Positions 1-5,396 of a stretch of DNA of 8,042 nt are shown here, in pieces. The translations under genes were made by a program, and so were the position numbers. The DNA is from an uncultured Bacilli bacterium (GTDB lineage: Bacteria > Bacillota_I > Bacilli_A > RF39 > UBA660). Below the pieces are notes generated by a model. It saw only the letters and a program-made list of their open reading frames with translations. It made no database searches and had not been told where the DNA came from. How positions within the stretch are numbered: the stretch's first letter is position 1; every line of letters starts with the position of its first letter. The stretch covers positions 1-8,042 of the forward strand of contig CANQZH010000049.1 in NCBI GenBank assembly GCA_947628245.1, given 5' to 3'.

Positions 1-109
1 ATTTAATGTATCTCCTGCTAGATCAAAAGTTATTTTATCTGAATTATTAAAAGAAAAAATTATAGAAAAAGTTGGTACTGGAAAAAATACATATTATGTG
101 TTAAAATAA
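1..109 (+). CDS. C-terminal fragment of a winged-helix protein (AlbA/Fic-associated type)
   Basis: Only the last 35 codons are in the window (frame starting at base 2, TAA at 107-109). The visible residues include a helix rich in Ser, Leu and Lys, then KEKIIEKVGTGKNTYYVLK at the very end. This is the recognition helix and wing of a winged-helix domain: a 'leucine-rich helix, short strand, Gly-rich turn, Tyr-Tyr-Val-Leu strand' pattern. Such wings commonly end proteins of the AlbA_2 putative DNA-binding ATPase type and Fic-family proteins, and also stand-alone regulators. Which of these it is cannot be decided because the rest lies outside the window. A plus-strand intrinsic terminator about 110 bases downstream fits it as the last gene of its transcript. 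Confidence 0.6.
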   Translation, partial: FNVSPARSKVILSELLKEKIIEKVGTGKNTYYVLK

Positions 110-149
110 AATTGATTGATTTATTATATATCAAATAGTTATGAGCAAA

Positions 150-182
150 AGTTGTAGATATCTTCCACAATTGTTCCAATGG
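150..182 (+). repeat. Degenerate 33-bp direct repeat, copy 1
   Basis: This copy has the core TTGTAGATATCTTCCACAAT followed by TGTTCCAATGG. It matches copy 2 (1202-1234) at 27 of 33 positions and copy 3 (1514-1546) at 26 of 33, all in the same orientation and without gaps. It lies downstream of the winged-helix gene and just before a small hairpin (arms 189-195 and 201-207). Its origin is unknown. Confidence 0.55.
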
Positions 183-220
183 CGAATCTGTTCGAACTTT
201 TCGGACATTAAAATATATTT

Positions 221-247
221 CATCTCTATTTAGAGATGATTTTTTTT
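221..247 (+). terminator. Intrinsic terminator of the winged-helix gene
   Basis: A perfect 7-bp stem (CATCTCT at 221-227, AGAGATG at 232-238) with the 4-base loop ATTT is followed by A and then eight T residues. The orientation fits the plus-strand gene that ends at 109. Confidence 0.85.
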
Positions 248-252
248 ATTTC

Positions 253-302
253 AAAAAAATCCCTCACAGGATATTTTGATACACTTGTCAAAATTCCTAG
301 GG
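253..302 (-). terminator. Intrinsic terminator of the HTH regulator gene
   Basis: Read on the minus strand, a long hairpin forms from CCCT+AGGA+ATTTTGA (302 down to 288) and TCAAAAT+TCCT+AGGG (279 down to 261). The loop has 8 bases, and the second arm carries small bulges (base 272 and bases 265-267). Seven T residues follow (259 to 253). It lies about 50 bases beyond the stop codon of the minus-strand regulator at 351, so it probably ends that transcript. Confidence 0.8.
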
Positions 303-350
303 TGTTAATTATTTTAGCAAAGATAAAATAAAATGAAATTATTCTAAACT

Positions 351-1028
351 TTAAATATATTTATCAATAATGGAATTTAATTTATTTATAACTTTATTAT
401 AATCATCATCAGTAGTTGGTTTTCCATCAGGAATCGCTTCAAATCTATACGCATAGTTCAACTTACCGTCAAATATATCATATAAATCATTGTAAAGAAA
501 ATTTCCGATTTCTTCATATACTTTTGCATTTTTAAGTAATATTTTTTCTTTTTTATAGCAAAGTATAACTTTATTAAGTTCTTTTTCAGCAACTTCATAC
601 AATTTATCTTCAATACACTCAGGTTTAATTCCTTTATCTATGAAGTCAAACCACAAATCATTATATCCATCTGTTTTTTCAAAATAATCTAAATGTTCTA
701 TAATTGAATCATAAATTCTTTTTATTGAGTTTAATTGTAGTTCATTAAAATTATTCATTCTTTTCTTTTCTCCTTTAATACTTAATAAATACTTGAAATC
801 TCTTAATTTATAATAATTAGCAATATTTTTTATAATATCTAAATTATTTGGACTTTGAACTCGATTTCTCCAACTATGCACAGCATCTTTCGAAACATAT
901 ATTGAATCCGCAAGTTCTTGTTCCAAGTCACCAATTAATTTTTTGCCTTTATTTTTAGTAAATAGTTCATTAAATCTTTGATAATCGAAATAGTAATCAA
1001 TTCCATTTATTTCATATCTTCTTGACAT
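351..1028 (-). CDS. XRE-like helix-turn-helix protein with unidentified C-terminal domain
   Basis: The gene encodes a 225-residue, probably cytoplasmic protein. Residues about 34-85 have the layout of an XRE/Cro-type five-helix DNA-binding domain: a helix with EQELADSIYVS, a turn, the recognition helix KDAVHSWRNRVQSP, then helices around NNLDIIKNIANYYKL. The N-terminal 30 residues (Tyr- and Asn-rich) and the C-terminal 125 residues are charged, mostly helical, and match no family I recognise. The start at 1028 is supported by an AAAGGAG ribosome-binding site (minus strand, 1041-1035) six bases upstream. It is a single-gene unit with its own terminator. Its flanks contain degenerate repeats and a probable pseudogene, so it may be a survivor of an inserted accessory segment. 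A role as a regulator of itself or of a decayed neighbour is inference. A defence- or toxin-antitoxin-associated regulator is possible but unsupported. Confidence 0.75.
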   Translation of the reverse strand: MSRRYEINGIDYYFDYQRFNELFTKNKGKKLIGDLEQELADSIYVSKDAVHSWRNRVQSPNNLDIIKNIANYYKLRDFKYLLSIKGEKKRMNNFNELQLNSIKRIYDSIIEHLDYFEKTDGYNDLWFDFIDKGIKPECIEDKLYEVAEKELNKVILCYKKEKILLKNAKVYEEIGNFLYNDLYDIFDGKLNYAYRFEAIPDGKPTTDDDYNKVINKLNSIIDKYI

Positions 1029-1050
1029 AAATTTCTCCTTTCATAATTCA

Positions 1051-1079
1051 ATTATATCTTTTTTTACATTTTAAATAAA
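1051..1079 (-). promoter_or_regulatory. Probable promoter of the HTH regulator gene
   Basis: On the minus strand a perfect TATAAT (1056-1051) lies 17 bases downstream of a weak -35 TTTATT (1079-1074). Its 3' end is 22 bases before the start codon, and the AAAGGAG site lies in between. The -10 is convincing; the -35 is poor. Confidence 0.5.
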
Positions 1080-1097
1080 GTTTGATAAATTCAAACT
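1079..1097. promoter_or_regulatory. Inverted repeat, candidate operator of the HTH regulator
   Basis: A perfect 7-bp inverted repeat, AGTTTGA (1079-1085) and TCAAACT (1091-1097), has a 5-base AT spacer. It touches the -35 region of the regulator's own promoter. Its size (19 bp) and spacing suit an XRE-type dimer. It has no T tract, so a terminator is unlikely. Binding is inferred only from position. Confidence 0.4.
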
Positions 1098-1201
1098 ATC
1101 ACAAACTCCAAGATGCAGTATATCATTGTTTTATGTATGCTTTTCAAAATATAAATGCCATCAAAATTATAGAAAATCAAAATGAGGTATCTTTTATTGA
1201 A

Positions 1202-1234
1202 AATTGTAAATATCTTCCACAATCGCTCCATTGT
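1202..1234 (+). repeat. Degenerate 33-bp direct repeat, copy 2
   Basis: This copy shares the core ATATCTTCCACAAT and the TCCA..TG tail with copy 1 (27 of 33 identical). It also shares a following TGTGATAA with copy 3. Read on the minus strand, all three copies can encode the same short peptide pattern, G-x-I-(V/G)-E-D-I-(Y/S)-N-F, which would fit remnants of related genes. The minus-strand frames here are quickly interrupted by stops. Confidence 0.55.
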
Positions 1235-1327
1235 GATAATTAATGACAATAAGAAACACACCTGCAAATTAACTTCATCAATTAACTAACATACATATTT
1301 AAATTATTTTAACAATATATATATATA

Positions 1328-1604
1328 CTAATTATTTCTTAAATTCTTTTTAGGTACTGCAATACCTAATATATCATCTTTTGATGATCTCACCTTTATT
1401 TCTTTACTAAAATATTCTTATTTCTGAATTAAAAATATATTCTCTTAAAATATCTTTTTGATACATACTAATCCAACTCGAAATTTCTATAACCATTATA
1501 TCATAATAATTAAAGTTAGAGATATCTTCTCCAATTATTCCAGTGTGATAAATACTTACAAATCTTATATATAAAATATTAAAAAGTTTAAGATAAATAA
1601 CCAT
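1328..1604 (-). pseudogene. Probable frameshifted remnant of an unidentified gene
   Basis: Two overlapping minus-strand frames together read like one protein. The first runs from ATG at 1604 to a stop at 1407 (65 codons). It includes YHTGIIGEDISNFNYYD and ISSWISMYQKDILREYIFN, and ends NSEIRIF. The second frame takes over right there (about 1417) and continues EYFSKEIKVRSSKDD, then ILGIAVPKKNLRNN, to TAG at 1328-1330. The balanced mix of charged and hydrophobic residues across the junction is unlike random AT-rich translation, so a single frameshift in a once-real gene is the simplest reading. No ribosome-binding site precedes 1604, and the true N-terminus is probably lost. I do not recognise the family. 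Chance open frames in AT-rich DNA remain possible. Confidence 0.4.
1514..1546 (+). repeat. Degenerate 33-bp direct repeat, copy 3
   Basis: The core GAGATATCTTC, CCAATTATTCCA and the TGTGATAA tail align with copies 1 and 2 without gaps (26 of 33 identical to copy 1). It lies inside the probable pseudogene, where on the minus strand it encodes the GIIGEDISNF segment. The repeat may therefore reflect shared coding ancestry. Confidence 0.5.
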
Positions 1605-1618
1605 TCCCTTTATTTAAT

Positions 1619-1649
1619 TTGGCATATATTATGAGTGGGATAGCATAAT
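1619..1649 (+). promoter_or_regulatory. Tentative promoter of the export operon
   Basis: TTGGCA (1619-1624) and CATAAT (1644-1649) each match sigma-A boxes at 5 of 6 positions, but the 19-base spacer is longer than ideal. An alternative -10, TAGCAT (1641-1646), gives 16 bases. It lies 20 bases before the start codon of the first operon gene, leaving room for a short leader carrying the AAAGGAG site at 1654-1660. Confidence 0.4.
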
Positions 1650-1668
1650 GTAGAAAGGAGAATATATT

Positions 1669-2169
1669 TTGCATAAAAATAAAAAGATAATTCTTATAGC
1701 CTTTCTTTTAACTCTTATTTTAATGACAGTTGGCTATTCAACATTTGCTACTGATTTTACAATTAATGGAACTGCTGAAATTACTGGTGAATGGGATGTT
1801 AGAATAACAAATATAACTCCTACAAAAGTACCTGATGGCTGTGATGCTGGAACACCAACTTTTACTAAAGATTCTATTAATTTTTCAGCTAAACTTAATA
1901 AACCTGGAGATGAAATTATTTATGAAGTTACCATTCAAAATTTAGGAACAATTAATGCCGAATTACAAACTATTATCTTTACCGAAGAAATTGATGGAAT
2001 TGAAGAAATTAACTACACTACTTCAGAACTTAAGAAAGACTTAAATGTTGGAGATTCAACTACTTTCAATATTATAGTAACATATGTTAAAAATTCTGAA
2101 AGTATACCTGATATTAAAACTAAAACTTTAACAGGAATAATTCAATATGTCCAAAAAGAAAACTCTTAA
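1669..2169 (+). CDS. TasA-like exported protein with SipW-type signal peptide
   Basis: This 166-residue protein is predicted to be secreted and surface-associated. A short Lys-rich n-region (residues 2-6) is followed by a hydrophobic core (about 7-21) and VGYSTFATDF, the 'hydrophobic core, Gly-Tyr-Ser/Ala-x-Phe, polar' junction seen in SipW-dependent signal peptides. The mature part (from about 28) is beta-rich, with alternating polar and hydrophobic strands and an N-x-G-T-I-N segment typical of TasA-like / Ig-like folds. It has one cysteine (Cys58). The start is TTG at 1669, chosen because AAAGGAG (1654-1660) sits eight bases upstream and the signal peptide begins immediately. It is the first gene of a three-gene operon and overlaps the next gene, a SipW-like peptidase, by 23 bases. 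It is therefore presumably that enzyme's substrate. A pilus- or fibre-forming role by analogy with TasA is inference; a camelysin-like protease is less likely at this length. Confidence 0.7.
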   Translation: MHKNKKIILIAFLLTLILMTVGYSTFATDFTINGTAEITGEWDVRITNITPTKVPDGCDAGTPTFTKDSINFSAKLNKPGDEIIYEVTIQNLGTINAELQTIIFTEEIDGIEEINYTTSELKKDLNVGDSTTFNIIVTYVKNSESIPDIKTKTLTGIIQYVQKENS

Positions 2170-3202
2170 AATATTTTTTCTTTTAACCATTTATACCTTA
2201 AGTAATATCTTCTTTTATTCTAATAATTTTTATGTTAATTTTCTTAATCCATTATTCTGGTTATTTTTTCTAATCTTTTTTTATCATCAAGATTTAAAAT
2301 CACCAAAGAAAAAAGAAATCAATATTACTTTAACAATATCAATAATTTTTTTTATTCTATACTTATTAAGCGGTTTTATTTTAGGTTTTACTAAAAGTCC
2401 TTATAATCATACATTAATTAGTATTTTTAAAAATTTAGGGAAAATTATTTTACCTATATTTGGTATTGAAATAATACGTTATAAACTTCTAAAAAACAAT
2501 AATAATAATTTTTTTAGAATTTTAATAACTATTATTATTATTTTAAGTGAGATTAATTTTAAAGCCCTTTTTCTTTCCAATAATATTTTTTATTATTTAA
2601 TTTCCCAAATTATTCCAATTATTACTCAAAATATATTATTTACCTATCTATCTATAAATTCTTTCTTTAACATACCTATAATTATAAGAATATTTAATGA
2701 AATTCCTAAATATTTTTTACCAATTATTCCTTATAGTAATTGGTTTATTAACGGTTCTTTTGCAATTATTAAAGATTTAATTATTTACTATATCTTTAAA
2801 TACTATATCTATAATAAAAAAATAATCCCTACTATATATCCTTTAACAATTATAATCTCTATTTTATTAGTATTTTTTAAGCTCGGATTATTTAATTATC
2901 AATCTATCGCAATTATATCAAATAGTATGAATCCTACTTTTAAAAGAGGTGATATTGTTATCTATAAAAAAGAAGATAATATTTTACCAGGAGATATTAT
3001 TGTTTTTAAATATGAAAATCAAATTATAGTTCACCGAGTTATAAGTATAAATGAATATTATGTTACCAAAGGAGATGCCAATAACACTGTAGATTATCTA
3101 AAAATTAAAAAAGAAGATATAAAAGGTGTTTACCAATTTTCAATCAAATATCTAGGCTATCCTTCTATTTGGTTAAATGAATTTTTTGCTAAGGAGAATT
3201 AA
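2147..3202 (+). CDS. Signal peptidase I, S26B (SipW/ER) type, with multi-spanning membrane domain
   Basis: The gene encodes a 351-residue membrane protein that should remove signal peptides at the outer face of the cytoplasmic membrane. Residues 1-250 are extremely hydrophobic with roughly eight predicted membrane segments (about 8-28, 34-47, 59-81, 97-110, 122-143, 147-170, 205-221, 228-250). The catalytic domain follows: SNSMNPTFKRGD (258-269) holds the nucleophile Ser260, VHRVI (295-299) holds His296 where bacterial type I enzymes have Lys, and TKGDANNTVD (307-316) holds the conserved Gly-Asp. The Ser-His arrangement marks the SipW/eukaryotic/archaeal S26B branch. Common SipW proteins are near 190 residues with one or two membrane segments, so the N-terminal membrane region is a large extension. 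Its start overlaps the upstream gene, with AGGA at 2133-2136. Only one base separates its stop from the next start. The preceding TasA-like protein is the likely substrate. Confidence 0.85.
   Translation: MSKKKTLKIFFLLTIYTLSNIFFYSNNFYVNFLNPLFWLFFLIFFYHQDLKSPKKKEINITLTISIIFFILYLLSGFILGFTKSPYNHTLISIFKNLGKIILPIFGIEIIRYKLLKNNNNNFFRILITIIIILSEINFKALFLSNNIFYYLISQIIPIITQNILFTYLSINSFFNIPIIIRIFNEIPKYFLPIIPYSNWFINGSFAIIKDLIIYYIFKYYIYNKKIIPTIYPLTIIISILLVFFKLGLFNYQSIAIISNSMNPTFKRGDIVIYKKEDNILPGDIIVFKYENQIIVHRVISINEYYVTKGDANNTVDYLKIKKEDIKGVYQFSIKYLGYPSIWLNEFFAKEN
3191..3196 (+). promoter_or_regulatory. Ribosome-binding site that fixes the start of the DUF5305 gene
   Basis: AAGGAG ends seven bases before ATG at 3204. 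An in-frame upstream ATG at 3177 would add nine residues, but it has no such site and would leave this strong one inside the coding sequence. The site overlaps the last codons of the peptidase gene, consistent with translational coupling. Confidence 0.8.
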
Positions 3203-3203
3203 A

Positions 3204-4094
3204 ATGTTTAAAAAAATTATTATTATCTTTCTTTTAATCTTAATTCTTTTTTTAGGAATAATATTTATTAATAAAAATCTATCTAAAAATAATATAGAAC
3301 TTGAAAACAAAACAACATATAACGTTACTTTAAAACCTAATATTTATTTTTCTAATAATAAATTAGAAGCTAATAATTATTATATTGCTAATTCCATTGA
3401 AAATATTAATGTTTATTTTGATTATTATTTAAAAAATCAAAATAAAGAAAATATTTCTTATGATATAACAGCCTCTTTAAAAAGCTATGCTGATAATGGG
3501 ACTAAATTAATTTGGACTAAAGATTTTAATTTAAAAAAGCTAAATAGTATAAATGAAAAAGAAATTAATATAAAAGAAAATTATAATTTAGATTACCAAT
3601 ATTATGTTAATTATGTTAAATCTTTTCAAGAATATTATAATATTAAAACTGAAAACTATTTATACATCAAACTTAATCTTAAAATCGATGGCAAAATTAA
3701 CCCTAATGTTTTATTAACAATTCCTATTAATGAAAATATTATTGAAATAACTTTAAAAGAAGAAAATCCTTTTCTAAAAAACAATAATATTGATTTTTCT
3801 TTTATTTTTATAATTATAGTTATTATTCTTTTAATAATTAAAATTTTATTTAAAAAAGATAATGAAAAAGCAATTTTAAAAGAATATCAAGATATAATTA
3901 TAACTATTCAAAATAAACATAATATAAATTATAACCATATTATATATTTAACAAATTTAAAAGATTTAATTAGCATAGCCTTAAATAATAAAATAAATAT
4001 CTTTAATTATCACAATACCTACTACACTACTGTAGATAATACAACTTATCTTTATATTTTAAATATTGACAATTTGTCCACTTCTCATGTATAA
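3204..4094 (+). CDS. DUF5305-type membrane protein of the export operon
   Basis: This 296-residue protein starts at ATG 3204, supported by AAGGAG at 3191-3196. It has an N-terminal membrane helix (about 4-23), an extracytoplasmic domain (about 30-195), a second helix (about 199-216) and a cytoplasmic tail of about 80 residues. The outer domain begins with YNVTLKPNIYF, then YYIANSIENINVYFDYYLKN, and has a Trp-containing strand LIWTKDF. The tail carries LTNLKDLISIALNNKINIF and ends in YYTTVDNTTYLYIL. This order matches my recollection of DUF5305, a family of unknown function often found beside SipW-like peptidases in archaea and low-GC Firmicutes. The gene lies one base after the peptidase gene and is the last of the operon. 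A role as scaffold or partner for processing or anchoring the TasA-like protein is inference. The gene is extremely Asn/Lys/Ile-rich. Its 3' end also contains the -35 element of the downstream methyltransferase promoter. Confidence 0.7.
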   Translation: MFKKIIIIFLLILILFLGIIFINKNLSKNNIELENKTTYNVTLKPNIYFSNNKLEANNYYIANSIENINVYFDYYLKNQNKENISYDITASLKSYADNGTKLIWTKDFNLKKLNSINEKEINIKENYNLDYQYYVNYVKSFQEYYNIKTENYLYIKLNLKIDGKINPNVLLTIPINENIIEITLKEENPFLKNNNIDFSFIFIIIVIILLIIKILFKKDNEKAILKEYQDIIITIQNKHNINYNHIIYLTNLKDLISIALNNKINIFNYHNTYYTTVDNTTYLYILNIDNLSTSHV

Positions 4095-4095
4095 T
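4066..4095 (+). promoter_or_regulatory. Perfect-consensus promoter of the methyltransferase gene
   Basis: TTGACA (4066-4071) and TATAAT (4090-4095) are both exact sigma-A consensus hexamers with an 18-base spacer. The -35 is inside the last codons of the DUF5305 gene and the -10 overlaps its stop codon. Transcription would start near 4102, giving a leader of about 26 bases with AAGGAG (4113-4118) nine bases before ATG. So strong a promoter usually needs repression, and it is embedded in a dyad (4074-4114). Confidence 0.85.
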
Positions 4096-4114
4096 TAACA
4101 TGTATAGTGGACAA
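4074..4114. promoter_or_regulatory. Two-tier dyad, candidate operator of the HTH-methyltransferase
   Basis: Outer arms TTGTCCACT (4074-4082) and AGTGGACAA (4106-4114) are a perfect 9-bp inverted repeat. Inner arms CATGT (4086-4090) and ACATG (4098-4102) form a second inverted repeat on exactly the same centre (4094). The right inner arm is also part of a direct repeat CATGTATA (4086-4093 and 4099-4106). The dyad covers the spacer, the -10 and probable start point, and abuts the ribosome-binding site. No T tract follows, so it is not a terminator. C5-methyltransferases with N-terminal HTH regions (for example M.SsoII, M.EcoRII, M.MspI) are known to bind and repress their own promoters, which makes the encoded protein the natural candidate ligand. 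Confidence 0.7.
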
Positions 4115-4127
4115 GGAGTAATACAAA

Positions 4128-5393
4128 ATGGAAATTTTAACAATTGAAGAAATAGCCAAAAAAACAAATAAAAGTCTTAAAACAATTAGAAGACAAATTG
4201 CTGAAGGAAACTTAAAAGCAACTAAAATTAATAACAGATATAGAATATCCATTGGCGATTATCAAATTTGGTATAAAAATTATAATAAAGTTAAAAACCA
4301 AGAAACAATTTTTGACGATGTTGATTATAAAAATGAAGAAGCTAAAAAAGTTAACTATATAAACATTTCAGACGAATGGAAAATTGATGGTTGGCAAAAT
4401 CCTGAAGATAGAAACGGAATAAATTTTATCGACTTATTTTCTGGAGCTGGAGGATTATCTTGTGGATTAGTTATGGCGGGAATGACTCCAGTAGGAAGTA
4501 TAGAAATAATGGAGCAAGCTGTAGCAACTTATAAATACAATTTTATAGATAAAAAAGGATTTAATGAAAATGTAGAAAGCCGAGATATTAGAAAAAAAAA
4601 TGTAAAAAAAGCTTTATATAATAGTCTAAAAGATACAAAGGTAGATGTAATTGTTGGTGGTTTTCCCTGCCAAGGATTTAGTATGGCTGGAAACCGAATA
4701 GTTACCGATAAAAGAAACACTTTATACTTAGATATGTTAGAAATCGTAAATCACATTAAGCCAAAAATTGTAGTAATGGAAAATGTTCCAGGATTAAGAT
4801 CTATGTTAGGAGGAAAAGTAGAAGAAAAAATTATTAATGATTTTGAAAAAATTGGTTATAAAATAAATGTAACTATTTTAAATGCTGCCGATTATTATAC
4901 ACCTCAAACAAGAAGAAGAGTAATTTTTATTGGAAATCGAATAGGTGTAAATAATTACCATCCTAAACCACTTTTAACTCCTGATAAATATATTACTACT
5001 AAAGAAGCAATTGAAGATTTAATGAACAAAAAAGATGATCCATTATTTAATCACGTTACTACTAAACATACTAAAATAATGGAAAAAAAATTACTAGCTG
5101 TTCCTGAAGGAGAAAGTTTATATAAAAATTACTCTGATTCTTGGAAAAAATGTCCTTGGAACAAACCATCTTGTACCGTAAAAGAAAATCACGGTGGATT
5201 AAATATTCATCCTATATTACCTAGAGTTATAACTGCTAGAGAAATGGCTCGATTACAATCTTTTCCTGATGATTTTATTTTTCAAGGTTCTAAAAAATGG
5301 CAACTAACTCAAATTGGTAATGCTGTTCCTTGCTATTTGGGAAAAGCAATTGGCTTAGCTGTTCAAAAAATGTTAGAAGAAGAAAAACAATAA
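4128..5393 (+). CDS. Type II cytosine-C5 DNA methyltransferase with N-terminal HTH
   Basis: The gene encodes a 421-residue cytoplasmic enzyme that transfers a methyl group from S-adenosylmethionine to C5 of cytosine at a specific site, protecting host DNA from the adjacent nuclease. Residues 1-50 (LTIEEIAKKTNKSLKTIRRQI, then GNLKATKINNRYRIS) are an excisionase/MerR-like HTH_17 fold. A linker (51-97) leads to the catalytic domain: motif I DLFSGAGGL (102-110), motif IV GGFPCQGFS with nucleophile Cys181, motif VI MENVPG (217-222), motif VIII QTRRRVIFIG (260-269), a short target-recognition region (about 270-362), motif IX around RVITAREMARLQSFPDDF (366-383) and motif X QIGNAVP (395-401). No motif is broken. 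The start has AAGGAG nine bases upstream. The HTH plus the dyad at 4074-4114 suggest autorepression. It faces an NlaIII-like HNH nuclease gene three bases away. The target sequence cannot be read from the protein. Confidence 0.93.
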   Translation: MEILTIEEIAKKTNKSLKTIRRQIAEGNLKATKINNRYRISIGDYQIWYKNYNKVKNQETIFDDVDYKNEEAKKVNYINISDEWKIDGWQNPEDRNGINFIDLFSGAGGLSCGLVMAGMTPVGSIEIMEQAVATYKYNFIDKKGFNENVESRDIRKKNVKKALYNSLKDTKVDVIVGGFPCQGFSMAGNRIVTDKRNTLYLDMLEIVNHIKPKIVVMENVPGLRSMLGGKVEEKIINDFEKIGYKINVTILNAADYYTPQTRRRVIFIGNRIGVNNYHPKPLLTPDKYITTKEAIEDLMNKKDDPLFNHVTTKHTKIMEKKLLAVPEGESLYKNYSDSWKKCPWNKPSCTVKENHGGLNIHPILPRVITAREMARLQSFPDDFIFQGSKKWQLTQIGNAVPCYLGKAIGLAVQKMLEEEKQ

Positions 5394-5396
5394 AAT

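Larger units (their letters stand above)
1029..1668. other. 640-bp region without an intact gene; decayed sequence
   Basis: I see no intact gene in this stretch. It contains the regulator's promoter and inverted repeat (1051-1097), repeat copies 2 and 3, a probable minus-strand pseudogene (1328-1604) and the promoter of the export operon near its right edge. Minus-strand frames between about 1080 and 1300 give short protein-like runs broken by stops and frame changes, which suggests gene decay and not a regulatory spacer. Two adjacent hairpins (arms 1350-1356/1363-1369 and 1373-1378/1383-1388) fall inside the pseudogene and lack a convincing T tract. Confidence 0.5.

Noticed and set aside
150..1546. 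CRISPR array formed by the three similar repeats
   Set aside because: Spacing is irregular (about 1,050 and 310 bases), copies are degenerate, and no cas gene is present.
3177..3203. Upstream ATG adding nine residues to the DUF5305 protein
   Set aside because: No ribosome-binding site precedes 3177, whereas AAGGAG sits seven bases before ATG 3204, where a standard Lys-plus-hydrophobic anchor begins.
4074..4114. The dyad before the methyltransferase gene as a terminator of the export operon
   Set aside because: The arms are separated by 23 bases and followed by GGAGTAATAC without a T tract, and the dyad is centred on promoter elements; an operator is the better reading.
4529..4720. 63-codon minus-strand open frame inside the methyltransferase gene
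   Set aside because: It lies wholly within the intact methyltransferase catalytic domain (motifs I to IV), has no ribosome-binding site and no recognisable domain; it is an antisense shadow.
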